Positions 1 through 5,974 of a DNA stretch of 7,132 nt are shown here, one piece after another (the stretch's first letter is position 1; the number at the start of each line of letters is the position of its first letter). Under the pieces are notes generated by a model that saw only the letters and a program-made list of their open reading frames with translations, had not been told where the DNA came from and ran no database searches. The translations under genes were made by a program, and so were the position numbers. Source of the stretch: Bacillota bacterium (GTDB lineage Bacteria; Bacillota; Clostridia; Peptostreptococcales; Anaerovoracaceae). The stretch spans positions 1 through 7,132 of the forward strand of contig JAEEUO010000056.1 in the NCBI GenBank assembly GCA_016286935.1, written 5' to 3'.

Positions 1-1
1 G

Positions 2-322
2 CCGAACATCGACCAGCTGTCGTACACGGCCCCCGGCCGCGGCGGCCAGATCATGCTGATGAAGAGCCGCGTCGTCCGCGTCACCGACTTCACGATCACG
101 GTCCACACGTCGATGGCGCCGTTCGGCGGCGGAAAGCGCGTCTCCGAATCCTACATTACGTATACGACGATCGAGGAGGGCACTTCGACGAAGCGCGCCC
201 ACGGCGTCGTGCTCGACGAGCCGGCGGACGAGGAAGAGGCGAAGGAACGCGCGACCGCGGCGCTCCTGATCGAAGGCCAGCCGGACGCCCGCGCCGTTGC
301 GGAGCGGACGTCCGCGAAATAA
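2..322 (+). CDS. Probable acyl-CoA thioesterase (hotdog fold), C-terminal part; 5' end outside window
   Basis: The reading frame is open from the left edge to a TAA at 320-322, giving 106 visible residues. An ATG at 53 has no good ribosome binding site before it, and the coding frame continues upstream of it, so this is most likely the end of a longer protein. The visible part resembles the second half of YciA/YkhA-type acyl-CoA hydrolases. It has a NIDQLSY stretch, then a Pro-Gly-Gly turn (PGRGGQI), a beta strand KSRVVRV, a strand with TDFTITVHTSM where the family has a TSMEV-like strand, and SESYITYTTIEE where the family has the final Ala-Phe-x-Thr-Phe strand. An acidic, Ala-rich helical tail (DEPADEEEAKERA) follows, as in that family. 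These enzymes hydrolyse acyl-CoA thioesters in the cytoplasm. The catalytic N-terminal region is not visible, so family membership is a pattern match only. The next gene starts 21 bases downstream, which suggests co-transcription. Confidence 0.55.
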   Translation, partial: PNIDQLSYTAPGRGGQIMLMKSRVVRVTDFTITVHTSMAPFGGGKRVSESYITYTTIEEGTSTKRAHGVVLDEPADEEEAKERATAALLIEGQPDARAVAERTSAK

Positions 323-331
323 GACGAACCC

Positions 332-337
332 AAGGAG
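332..337 (+). promoter_or_regulatory. Ribosome binding site of the M24 aminopeptidase
   Basis: AAGGAG lies six bases before the ATG at 344. It fixes that start, and no competing in-frame start is better supported. Confidence 0.85.
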
Positions 338-343
338 ACCAAG

Positions 344-2152
344 ATGAACGAAACGATCGTAACGAGACTCGAAGCGCTTCGCGCGAAGATGCGCGCGGAG
401 GGCATTGACGCGGTCTACATCCCCACGTCGGACTACCACAACTCGGAATACGTCGGCGACTATTTCCAGCTCCGCGCGTATTTCTCGGGCTTCACCGGAT
501 CGGCCGGAACGCTCGTCGTCCTCAAGGACGAGGCGGGCCTCTGGACGGACGGCCGGTATTTCCTCCAGGCGGAGGAACAGCTCGCCGGAACGGGCGTCGA
601 CCTGTACAAGGCGGGCGAGAAAGGCGTCCCGGCGCCGGAGGCCTTCCTGGCGGGAAAACTCGCCGGAGGAAACGTCCTCGCGCTCGACGGGCGCACCGTC
701 GGCGAGGCGGAATACGCGAAGATCGAAGGCGCGCTCGAAGGCGTTCTGATCCGCACCGACTTCGACCCGGCGGAGAACGTCTGGGCGGACCGGCCCGCGC
801 CGGCGGCGCGCCCCGTTTCGGCGTTCCCGGTCGAATACAGCGGAAGATCCGCCGCGGAAAAACTCGCCGATCTGCGGGAGGAGATGGAACGGAAGGGCGC
901 GACGGCCCACGTCATCACGTCCCTCGACGACATCGCGTGGCTGTTCAACCTGCGCGGCTCGGACGTCGAATACAACCCGGTCTTCCTGAGCTTCGCCGTC
1001 GTCGAACGGACGGCCGCCGTCCTGTTCACGGACGGAACGCGGCTCGAGGCGGACGCGGCGGGATCGCTCGCCGAAGCGGGCGTGACGATCGCGCCGTACG
1101 ATGAATTCTACCGCTATCTCGGGAAGTTTACTCTCGAGGACAGCGTCCTCGTCTCCGAGACCCAGGCGAGCCACCGCGTCTTCGCCGTGCTCGAGGGGAA
1201 GACGAACGTGATCCGCTGCCATTTCACCCCGGTGACGGTCGCGAAACAGCTCCGGAACGACACGGAGCGCGTCAACGTCTGCGTCGCCCACCGGCGGGAC
1301 GGCGTCGCGGTCGTGAAGCTCCTGTACCGCCTCGACAAGGAATACAGGAGCGGCAGCGTGCGCGAGGGAGACCGGCGGCTCCGGACCGAACTCGACGTTT
1401 CCCGCGCCCTCGCGGGCTACCGCGCCGAGCAACCGAACGCGAAGGGACCGTCGTTCGAGACGATCGCGGGATACGGCCCCCACGGCGCGATCATCCACTA
1501 CGAGCCGACGCCCGAGACCGACGCGCCGCTCGACGCGAACGGCTTCCTGCTCCTCGACTCCGGCGGCCAGTACCTCGAAGGCACGACCGACATCACGCGC
1601 ACGATCGCGCTCGGACCGCTCACGGACGAACAGAAGACCGACTTCACGCTCGTCCTCAAGGGAACGATCGATCTCGCGATGGCGAAGTTCCCCGAGGGAA
1701 CGTGCGGCTATACGCTCGACATCCTCGCGCGGAAGGCGCTCTGGGACGCGGGCCTCGACTACAACCACGGCACCGGCCACGGCGTCGGCCATTTCCTCTG
1801 CGTCCACGAAGGGCCCGCGGGGATCCGCCGCGTACCCGGCGACCGCGTCGACCAGATCCCGCTCAAACCCGGCATGGTCATCTCCGACGAGCCGGGCATC
1901 TATCGCGCCGGAAGCCACGGCGTCCGCATCGAGAACCTCGTGATGGTCGTCCGCGCGGAGGAGGAGGGCTTCCTCCAGTTCGAGACGCTGACGTGCGTGC
2001 CGATCGACCGATCCGCGATCCGGAAGGAACTCCTTTCGCCTGCCGAGATCGACTGGCTCGACGGCTACCACGCGTGGGTCCGCCGCGTTCTGACGCCGCT
2101 TCTCGACATGCCCGAAGCCGTCTGGCTGGAGCAGGCGACGCAGCCGCTGTAG
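344..2152 (+). CDS. Xaa-Pro aminopeptidase, long three-domain M24B type
   Basis: This cytoplasmic metallo-exopeptidase releases the N-terminal residue from peptides whose second residue is proline. At 602 residues it matches the long XPNPEP1-like form rather than the roughly 440-residue E. coli PepP. A creatinase-like domain covers about 5-150, a second one about 165-315, the pita-bread catalytic domain about 320-540, and a C-terminal M24-C extension runs from about 550 to 602. All five metal ligands are visible: Asp405 (LLLDSGG), Asp416 (TTDITRT), His479 (HGTGHGVGH), Glu516 (SDEPGIY) and Glu530 (VRIEN). His385 and His488 occupy the positions of the catalytic histidines of human XPNPEP1, with matching spacing to the ligands. 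The enzyme should therefore be active, probably with two Mn(II) or similar ions and as a dimer. It lies 21 bases after the thioesterase-like gene and is probably in the same transcript. Codon use is strongly GC-ending. The family call is secure; natural substrates cannot be read from sequence. Confidence 0.95.
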   Translation: MNETIVTRLEALRAKMRAEGIDAVYIPTSDYHNSEYVGDYFQLRAYFSGFTGSAGTLVVLKDEAGLWTDGRYFLQAEEQLAGTGVDLYKAGEKGVPAPEAFLAGKLAGGNVLALDGRTVGEAEYAKIEGALEGVLIRTDFDPAENVWADRPAPAARPVSAFPVEYSGRSAAEKLADLREEMERKGATAHVITSLDDIAWLFNLRGSDVEYNPVFLSFAVVERTAAVLFTDGTRLEADAAGSLAEAGVTIAPYDEFYRYLGKFTLEDSVLVSETQASHRVFAVLEGKTNVIRCHFTPVTVAKQLRNDTERVNVCVAHRRDGVAVVKLLYRLDKEYRSGSVREGDRRLRTELDVSRALAGYRAEQPNAKGPSFETIAGYGPHGAIIHYEPTPETDAPLDANGFLLLDSGGQYLEGTTDITRTIALGPLTDEQKTDFTLVLKGTIDLAMAKFPEGTCGYTLDILARKALWDAGLDYNHGTGHGVGHFLCVHEGPAGIRRVPGDRVDQIPLKPGMVISDEPGIYRAGSHGVRIENLVMVVRAEEEGFLQFETLTCVPIDRSAIRKELLSPAEIDWLDGYHAWVRRVLTPLLDMPEAVWLEQATQPL

Positions 2153-2159
2153 CCCGTCC

Positions 2160-2190
2160 GGCGCCGTTTCGAAACGCCCTGTGTTTTTTT
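2160..2190 (+). terminator. Possible weak intrinsic terminator after the aminopeptidase gene
   Basis: GGCG at 2160-2163 can pair with CGCC at 2175-2178. The central CGTTTCGAAACG (2165-2176) is itself a perfect palindrome, so two folds compete. A run of seven T follows at 2184-2190, but five bases separate it from the stem. The position, just before a new promoter, fits a terminator, but the stem is short and the T-run is offset. Confidence 0.45.
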
Positions 2191-2200
2191 GGAAAGAGTG

Positions 2201-2229
2201 TTGAAACGGCAGTTTCGCGGTGCTATACT
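2201..2229 (+). promoter_or_regulatory. Sigma-A/sigma-70 type promoter of the yebC gene
   Basis: A -35 box TTGAAA (2201-2206) is followed by a 17-base spacer and a -10 box TATACT (2224-2229). The -10 is preceded by TG at 2221-2222, giving an extended -10. Transcription should start near 2236, leaving a leader of about 50 bases before the ATG at 2285. This makes the yebC gene its own transcription unit. Confidence 0.82.
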
Positions 2230-2231
2230 GA

Positions 2232-2244
2232 TTTGGTTACCAAA
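2232..2244. promoter_or_regulatory. Operator-like palindrome over the yebC transcription start
   Basis: TTTGGTTACCAAA is a perfect inverted repeat with 6-base arms and one central T. It begins three bases after the -10 box and covers the expected +1, where a bound dimeric repressor would block transcription. In RNA the arms could pair only with a too-small loop unless the inner pairs open, so a DNA site is more likely. No regulator gene is visible in the window. Confidence 0.4.
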
Positions 2245-2274
2245 CCATTCCGGGCCGAAAAGGCCTCTGATACA

Positions 2275-2280
2275 GGAGGA
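2275..2280 (+). promoter_or_regulatory. Ribosome binding site deciding the yebC start
   Basis: AGGAGG-like sequence (AGGAGGA spanning about 2274-2281) lies just before ATG 2285. The same frame is open back to an ATG at 2189, but that codon lies upstream of the predicted promoter and has no such site, so 2285 is the real start. A short GGCC/GGCC hairpin with a GAAAA loop (2253-2265) lies just upstream and is probably of little effect. Confidence 0.85.
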
Positions 2281-2284
2281 ACAT

Positions 2285-3010
2285 ATGGGTAGACACGGTA
2301 CGATCGCCGGACGCAAGTCCGCACAGGACTCGAAGAGAGCACAGGTCTTCACGAAGTATTCGCGCATGATCACGGTTGCGGCGAAGGCGGGGGGCGATCC
2401 CGACTACAATTTTGCGCTGAAGAACGCGATCGAAAAGGCGAAAGCCATCAACATGCCCAACGACAACATCATCCGTTCCATTAAAAAGGGAACCGGTGAG
2501 CTCGCGGGCGAAACGTACGAAGAATCGACCTTCGAGGGCTACGGTCCCGGCGGCGTCGCGATCATCGTCGAAGTCCTGACCGACAACAAGAACCGCACGA
2601 CCTCCGCGGTCCGCCACGCGTTCGACAAATGCAACGGCAACCTCGGAACCGTCGGCTGCGTTTCCTATATGTTCGGACGGAAGGGCCTGATCGACATCGA
2701 AAAGGACGATTCGGTCGACGAGGATACGCTGATGGAAGCGGCGCTCGAAGCCGGCGCGGACGATTTCGTGACCGAAGACGATTACTACGAGATCATCACC
2801 TCGACCGACGCGTTCCAGGAAGTCTCCGACGCGCTCCGGAACGCGGGCTACGTCCTCGCGTCCGCCGACATCGAATTCGTGCCTGCCGTCGAGGCCGCCC
2901 CGAGCGACGAGAAGGACGTCAAGAACCTCGAAAAGCTCCTCGGCATGCTCGAGGAGGACGACGACGTCCAGAACGTCTACCATAACTGCTCCCTCGAACT
3001 GGACTACTAA
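2285..3010 (+). CDS. yebC: YebC/TACO1-family protein (translation-associated, formerly annotated transcriptional regulator)
   Basis: This 241-residue cytoplasmic protein has the usual family length and full architecture. The N-terminus MGRHGTIAGRKSAQDSKR corresponds to the family's MAGHSKW..RK.AQDAKR opening. It is followed by VAAKAGGDPDYN, the helical NMPNDNIIRSIKK motif (about 57-68), the core EGYGPGGVA (84-92) and TDNKNRT (99-105), GNLGTVGCVSYMF (118-130), and the C-terminal LEEDDDVQNVYHN signature (about 222-234). Family members were long annotated as DNA-binding regulators. Later work links YebC-type proteins and mitochondrial TACO1 to translation, including relief of ribosome stalling at proline-rich stretches. 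The NMPNDNI motif looks closer to the YebC (YrbC) branch than to the shorter-motif YeeI/YebC2 branch. A Cys stands in GTVGCVSYMF where many homologues have Ser. Unlike many genomes, the ruvCAB genes are not immediately beside it here. It has its own promoter and terminator, so it is monocistronic. Confidence 0.95.
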   Translation: MGRHGTIAGRKSAQDSKRAQVFTKYSRMITVAAKAGGDPDYNFALKNAIEKAKAINMPNDNIIRSIKKGTGELAGETYEESTFEGYGPGGVAIIVEVLTDNKNRTTSAVRHAFDKCNGNLGTVGCVSYMFGRKGLIDIEKDDSVDEDTLMEAALEAGADDFVTEDDYYEIITSTDAFQEVSDALRNAGYVLASADIEFVPAVEAAPSDEKDVKNLEKLLGMLEEDDDVQNVYHNCSLELDY

Positions 3011-3033
3011 AAGAGGGATCCGGGACGGCTGAA

Positions 3034-3075
3034 TGCATAAAAATGTTGCATAAAGCCGACCTGGTGCATAATGCA
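3034..3075. repeat. Three TGCATAA direct repeats
   Basis: TGCATAA occurs at 3034-3040, 3047-3053 and 3065-3071. The last copy is part of an odd palindrome TGCAT-A-ATGCA (3065-3075), and the first overlaps ATGCAT (3033-3038). The cluster lies between the yebC stop and its terminator, so it is transcribed. Its role is unknown. Confidence 0.5.
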
Positions 3076-3116
3076 GTATTATTTCGCTGATTGTTTCGTA
3101 CATTTTCAACAGATCG

Positions 3117-3150
3117 AAAGCCCCCGCCCGTACGGCGGGGGCTTTGAATT
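3117..3150. terminator. Strong intrinsic terminator after yebC
   Basis: A perfect 12-bp stem pairs AAAGCCCCCGCC (3117-3128) with GGCGGGGGCTTT (3134-3145) around the five-base loop CGTAC. The descending arm ends in TTT and is followed by GAATTT, so the T-run is modest but the stem is very stable. It closes the yebC transcript about 107 bases after the stop codon and insulates the downstream operon. Confidence 0.8.
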
Positions 3151-3184
3151 TGCAAGGTTTCCGCCGTTCGGGCCCATCCATAAC

Positions 3185-3228
3185 GACCGTTACGGGACCG
3201 TTTTCACTGTAACAATCCTGTAAAAATA
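3185..3228. promoter_or_regulatory. 11-bp-phased direct repeats upstream of the importer promoter (response-regulator-like site)
   Basis: Four consecutive 11-base units end two bases before the -35 box. The first two share GACCGTT (3185-3191, 3196-3202) and the last two share CTGTAA (3207-3212, 3218-3223). The second pair reads as 7-4-7 (CTGTAAC, AATC, CTGTAAA), the same spacing as an E. coli Pho box (CTGTCAT-4-CTGTCAY). On the other strand it gives TTTACA and GTTACA. One-turn-phased direct repeats are typical of OmpR/PhoB-family response regulators. The family resemblance is an inference. Confidence 0.45.
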
Positions 3229-3230
3229 CC

Positions 3231-3259
3231 TTGATTTTCGCTTGTGCCGGACTTATAAT
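3231..3259 (+). promoter_or_regulatory. Sigma-A/sigma-70 type promoter of the ABC importer operon
   Basis: The -35 box TTGATT (3231-3236), a 17-base spacer and a perfect -10 box TATAAT (3254-3259) predict a start near 3266 and a leader of about 70 bases. It is the only strong promoter seen for the importer genes. Confidence 0.85.
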
Positions 3260-3270
3260 AACCGTTGTGA

Positions 3271-3284
3271 GAACGAGTACGTTC
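3271..3284. promoter_or_regulatory. Inverted repeat in the importer leader
   Basis: GAACG (3271-3275) and CGTTC (3280-3284) flank an AGTA spacer, about +6 to +19 from the predicted start. It could be an operator half-site pair or a small 5' hairpin that stabilises the mRNA. The stem is only five pairs. Confidence 0.3.
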
Positions 3285-3321
3285 GATCTAAAGCGTGTTT
3301 ATTTTATTAGCGAAAGTTAAT

Positions 3322-3327
3322 AGGAGG
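3322..3327 (+). promoter_or_regulatory. Ribosome binding site of the substrate-binding protein gene
   Basis: A full AGGAGG lies eight bases before ATG 3336 in an AT-rich, largely unstructured leader, which fits high expression. A weak five-pair AU hairpin (TATTA 3305-3309 with TAATA 3318-3322) ends at its edge. Confidence 0.9.
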
Positions 3328-3335
3328 AGTAAAAC

Positions 3336-4886
3336 ATGAAAAAGAAAGTTATCGTAGTGCTTTGCCTTGTCCTGGCGCTCTCTCTGGCGCTCGCAGGCTG
3401 CACGCCGAAGCCGACGCCGACTCCGTCGGGCAATGAGGGTCAGAATACCCCGGAACCCGCTGCCAAGACCGAAATGACGGCGGCCGTTACGGCTGACTTC
3501 GACTCGATCGACCCGCAGATCATGCTTGCTTCCGACACCGACCGTATCATGTACAACGTATACGAAGGTCTCGCGAAGTGCGGCGCCGATGGTAACATCA
3601 AACCGGGTCTCGCGGAATCCTGGACCTTCGACGGCGACACGTTCGTCTTCAAGATCCGCAAGGGCGTCAAGTTCCATGACGGCCAGGATCTGACCGCTGA
3701 CGACGTCGTTTATTCCTACAAGAGAATGAGCGGCATGATCGCGGAAGACCAGTCCGCTGTCAAGCAGGCGTTCCAGGAAGGCATCGCCTCCATCGAAAAG
3801 ACCGGCGACTATGAAGTCACCATCAAGCTGGCCAAGACCAACACCGCGTTCGAAGCGAACCTGCTCGTCTCCATCATCAAAGACGGCGCTGGCCCGACGA
3901 TCATCGCCCAGCCGAACGGCACCGGCCCCTACAAGCTCGCTTCCTATGAACCTGGCGTCGGCTGCAAGCTCGAGAAATTCGAAGATTACTGGGGAACCAA
4001 GGCGAACATCGACGTCATCAACGTCAAGATGTACTCCGACACGACCGCTTCCCTCCTCGCCATGCAGAACGGTGAGATCCAGATGTCGGCCGTTACCGAA
4101 GCCAACCTCGAAATGGTTCCGGATACCTTCAACAAGCTCTTCATCTCGAACAACACCCCGATCCTCGTTCAGGTCAACTGCAAGGAAGGCGTCTTCTCCG
4201 ACGTCCGCGTCCACCAGGCTTTGAACTATGCGACCGACCAGAAGTCCCTGATCGACGCTCTCTGCCCGGGTTCCGAATGGGTCTCCGGTTACCTGACCAA
4301 GCTCCAGACCTTCTATCAGAAGGACAACACCGGCATGTATCCGTACAGCCCCGACAAGGCCAACGAACTGCTCGCCCAGGCCGGCTACACCGCCGACAAG
4401 AAGTGCAAGTTCGACCTGATGTGGTTCTCGAACCTGTCCAACTACTATGAATCCGTTTCCCTCGTTCTGAAGTCTCAGTGGGATAAGACCAACTTCGACT
4501 GCACGCTTGTCGACACCGACTGGTCCACCTTCCTCTCCACTGTATACTCCAACCCGGAAAGAAAGTACGACGCGGCTCTGTTCGGCTACACCGGCAAGCT
4601 CGACCCGTTCAACCAGTTCCGTCGTCTCCTCTCCACGAACAACTCCAACATCATGATGTTCAAGAGCGAAGAGTATGACAACCTCCTGAACGAAGTCTCC
4701 AACACGACCGATGCCAGCGTCAAGCAGAAAGCCTATCATCGTATGCAGGACATCATCGCGGAAGAAGCCGTCGGTGTCTGGCTCCACGACAACTATGGCT
4801 ACATTGCGCTCGACAAGAACTATGATGGCTATACTCCGTACGTCATCACCTTCTGGGATTTCTCCACGATCAAGAAAGTCAACTAA
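3336..4886 (+). CDS. ABC importer substrate-binding lipoprotein, SBP family 5 (peptide/nickel type)
   Basis: This 516-residue protein captures the solute outside the membrane and delivers it to the permeases encoded next. A lipoprotein signal peptide is clear: KKK at 2-4, a hydrophobic stretch 5-20, and the lipobox LAGC with the lipidated Cys22. A Pro/Thr/Glu-rich linker (about 23-44) tethers the folded domain. The family 5 signature lies at about 91-131, with GLAESW, FKIRKGVKFHDG and LTADDVVYS, and the conserved GTGPYK turn is at 195-200. The C-terminal half keeps the usual pattern, including YSPDKANELLAQAGY and the late QDIIAEEAVGVWLHDN segment. Family members bind di- and oligopeptides, nickel complexes, sugars or other solutes, and the ligand cannot be read from this sequence. 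Six further cysteines occur in the mature part, unusual for an exported protein of an aerobe. Codon use includes more T-ending codons than the aminopeptidase gene, consistent with strong expression. Confidence 0.93.
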   Translation: MKKKVIVVLCLVLALSLALAGCTPKPTPTPSGNEGQNTPEPAAKTEMTAAVTADFDSIDPQIMLASDTDRIMYNVYEGLAKCGADGNIKPGLAESWTFDGDTFVFKIRKGVKFHDGQDLTADDVVYSYKRMSGMIAEDQSAVKQAFQEGIASIEKTGDYEVTIKLAKTNTAFEANLLVSIIKDGAGPTIIAQPNGTGPYKLASYEPGVGCKLEKFEDYWGTKANIDVINVKMYSDTTASLLAMQNGEIQMSAVTEANLEMVPDTFNKLFISNNTPILVQVNCKEGVFSDVRVHQALNYATDQKSLIDALCPGSEWVSGYLTKLQTFYQKDNTGMYPYSPDKANELLAQAGYTADKKCKFDLMWFSNLSNYYESVSLVLKSQWDKTNFDCTLVDTDWSTFLSTVYSNPERKYDAALFGYTGKLDPFNQFRRLLSTNNSNIMMFKSEEYDNLLNEVSNTTDASVKQKAYHRMQDIIAEEAVGVWLHDNYGYIALDKNYDGYTPYVITFWDFSTIKKVN

Positions 4887-4916
4887 GTTCTGTTAGAGTT
4901 CTACAACCGAACGACT

Positions 4917-4960
4917 AAGAAAGCGGGGCTCCGGGTTCTGTCCCGGCGCCCCGTTTCTTT
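4917..4960 (+). terminator. Hairpin between binding-protein and permease genes (partial terminator or mRNA stabiliser)
   Basis: CGGGGC (4924-4929) pairs with GCCCCG (4948-4953). After one T/C mismatch, CCGGG (4931-4935) pairs with CCCGG (4942-4946) around the six-base loop TTCTGT. With G4923 bulged, AAGAAA (4917-4922) can also pair with TTTCTT (4954-4959). The T-run is broken by C. No promoter is seen between it and the permease start at 4985, so the permeases depend on read-through. Such hairpins commonly raise binding-protein output relative to the membrane parts. Confidence 0.75.
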
Positions 4961-4973
4961 CTCCAAAACTGAT

Positions 4974-4980
4974 GGGAGGA
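4974..4980 (+). promoter_or_regulatory. Ribosome binding site of the DppB-like permease
   Basis: GGGAGGA lies four bases before ATG 4985 and sets the start. It sits 14 bases beyond the intergenic hairpin, so the hairpin leaves it accessible. Confidence 0.85.
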
Positions 4981-4984
4981 CTCA

Positions 4985-5956
4985 ATGGTTAAGAGAATTT
5001 TATATTCCATCCTGACCTTCTTCCTTGTAACGGTTCTGATCTTCGGTCTTTTCTTACTGATGCCGCAGGACCCGATCAAGATGAAGTTGGGTGATGAAGC
5101 CGACCCCGTCTTTGAAGCGGCCCTCCGCTACAAACACGGCTTTACGGTTTCGCCGGAGATCGGCGCCGCGGAAGTTCCGCCGTTGACCCGCTATCTGAAA
5201 TGGCTCGGCGGCCTGTTCCGCCTCGATCTCGGCACGTCCATCCGGTATGACAAGAGCGTCAACGAACTTCTTTCGACGCGACTGCCGAATACCGTCGGAC
5301 TCGCTATTTTTTCATTTACGATAGACGTCATACTGGGCATCACGCTGGGCGTTCTGGTCGCGAAGGTCACAAACTCCGGCCACTACACGTTCGGCGCTGC
5401 CATCAACATCCTGACCCAGATCGGTATCGCGATCCCCGTCTTCTTCGCGTCGATCCTGTGGATCCTGCTGATCTGCATCAAACTCAAATGGTTGCCCGTC
5501 ACCGGCTTTAAGCCGATCGAGACCGGCCTCGGACCCTTCCTGAAGGGCCTGATCCTGCCGGCCATCTCGATCTCCGTCGGCGGCATCTCCCTGATCGTCC
5601 GTTACGTCCGTAACGCGATGACCGAAGAACTTGCGTCGGACTACGTCCGCTGCGCCCGTTCGAAGGGCGTCAGCGAGACGCGCATCCTGTTCCGCCACGT
5701 TCTCCGCAACTCGCTCATTCCGATCGTCACGATCCTCGGCATGCGCCTCGCGTCGATCATCACCGGCTCGATCGTCATCGAACAGGTCTACAGCGTCCCC
5801 GGCATCGGAACGCTGATGATCTCGGGCATCAACTCCGGCGACTGCATCCTCGTCCAGGGCATCTGCGTCTACATCTCGACGGTCGTTATCATCACGTACC
5901 TGGTCCTTGACCTGCTCTACATGGTCATCGACCCGCGTATCCGTGTCAAAACCTGA
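4985..5956 (+). CDS. ABC importer permease, DppB/OppB type
   Basis: This 323-residue inner-membrane protein forms half of the translocation channel of the importer. Six hydrophobic segments are visible at roughly 5-26, 103-127, 137-165, 186-206, 245-265 and 292-316. The long extracytoplasmic stretch after the first segment and the DLGTS motif (81-85) are typical of the DppB/OppB branch. The EAA loop that docks on the ATPase lies at about 220-247: YVRCARSKG, then HVLRNSLIP. A conserved VPGIGTL (271-277) and the C-terminal DPRIR (316-320) also fit the family. It would pair with the DppC-type permease that starts 18 bases downstream. The gene has a clear ribosome binding site and no sign of disruption. 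Substrate remains open; the family also carries nickel, glutathione and other solutes. Confidence 0.93.
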   Translation: MVKRILYSILTFFLVTVLIFGLFLLMPQDPIKMKLGDEADPVFEAALRYKHGFTVSPEIGAAEVPPLTRYLKWLGGLFRLDLGTSIRYDKSVNELLSTRLPNTVGLAIFSFTIDVILGITLGVLVAKVTNSGHYTFGAAINILTQIGIAIPVFFASILWILLICIKLKWLPVTGFKPIETGLGPFLKGLILPAISISVGGISLIVRYVRNAMTEELASDYVRCARSKGVSETRILFRHVLRNSLIPIVTILGMRLASIITGSIVIEQVYSVPGIGTLMISGINSGDCILVQGICVYISTVVIITYLVLDLLYMVIDPRIRVKT

Positions 5957-5958
5957 TG

Positions 5959-5966
5959 AAGGAGGG
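5959..5966 (+). promoter_or_regulatory. Ribosome binding site of the DppC-like permease
   Basis: AAGGAGGG lies eight bases before ATG 5975. ATGs at 5956 and 5968 are in other frames, so 5975 is the start. Confidence 0.85.
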
Positions 5967-5974
5967 AATGAATC

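Larger units (their letters stand above)
3011..3335. other. 325-base intergenic region between yebC and the ABC importer operon
   Basis: No convincing gene is present on either strand. In order it holds three TGCATAA repeats (3034-3071), a strong intrinsic terminator (3117-3145), an 11-bp-phased direct-repeat array (3185-3228), a near-consensus promoter (3231-3259), a leader with a small inverted repeat (3271-3284), and a strong ribosome binding site (3322-3327). A 15-codon open frame from 3043 to 3090 has no ribosome binding site. The region is clearly more AT-rich than the flanking genes. Confidence 0.8.

Noticed and set aside
2189..2284. N-terminal extension of YebC from ATG 2189
   Set aside because: That ATG lies upstream of the predicted promoter and has no ribosome binding site. 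The family begins at the MGRHG start at 2285, which has AGGAGGA before it.
1702..2292. 196-codon + strand frame overlapping the end of the aminopeptidase gene
   Set aside because: It is an Arg/Pro-rich frame-shifted shadow of the catalytic domain and has no motif or ribosome binding site.
3047..3082. Possible promoter TTGCAT to TATTAT before the yebC terminator
   Set aside because: The spacer is 24 bases, too long for a sigma-A promoter.
3043..3090. 15-codon small open frame after yebC
   Set aside because: There is no ribosome binding site before the ATG, and the frame includes two of the TGCATAA repeats, so the codons are explained by the repeats.
2237..3181. 314-codon open frame on the - strand across yebC
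   Set aside because: It overlaps a complete yebC gene and its start lies beyond the terminator in non-coding sequence. The composition is again Val/Asp/Arg-rich, with no recognisable domain.
3266..3335. Riboswitch in the importer leader
   Set aside because: The leader is only about 70 bases, has no recognised aptamer core and contains no terminator hairpin before the ribosome binding site.
3288..4787. 499-codon open frame on the - strand across the binding-protein gene
   Set aside because: It is the codon-aligned reverse frame of a well-supported gene. Sense codons here seldom are TTA, CTA or TCA, so few reverse stops occur. The translation has low-complexity Val/Gly/Asp/Arg content and no family motif.
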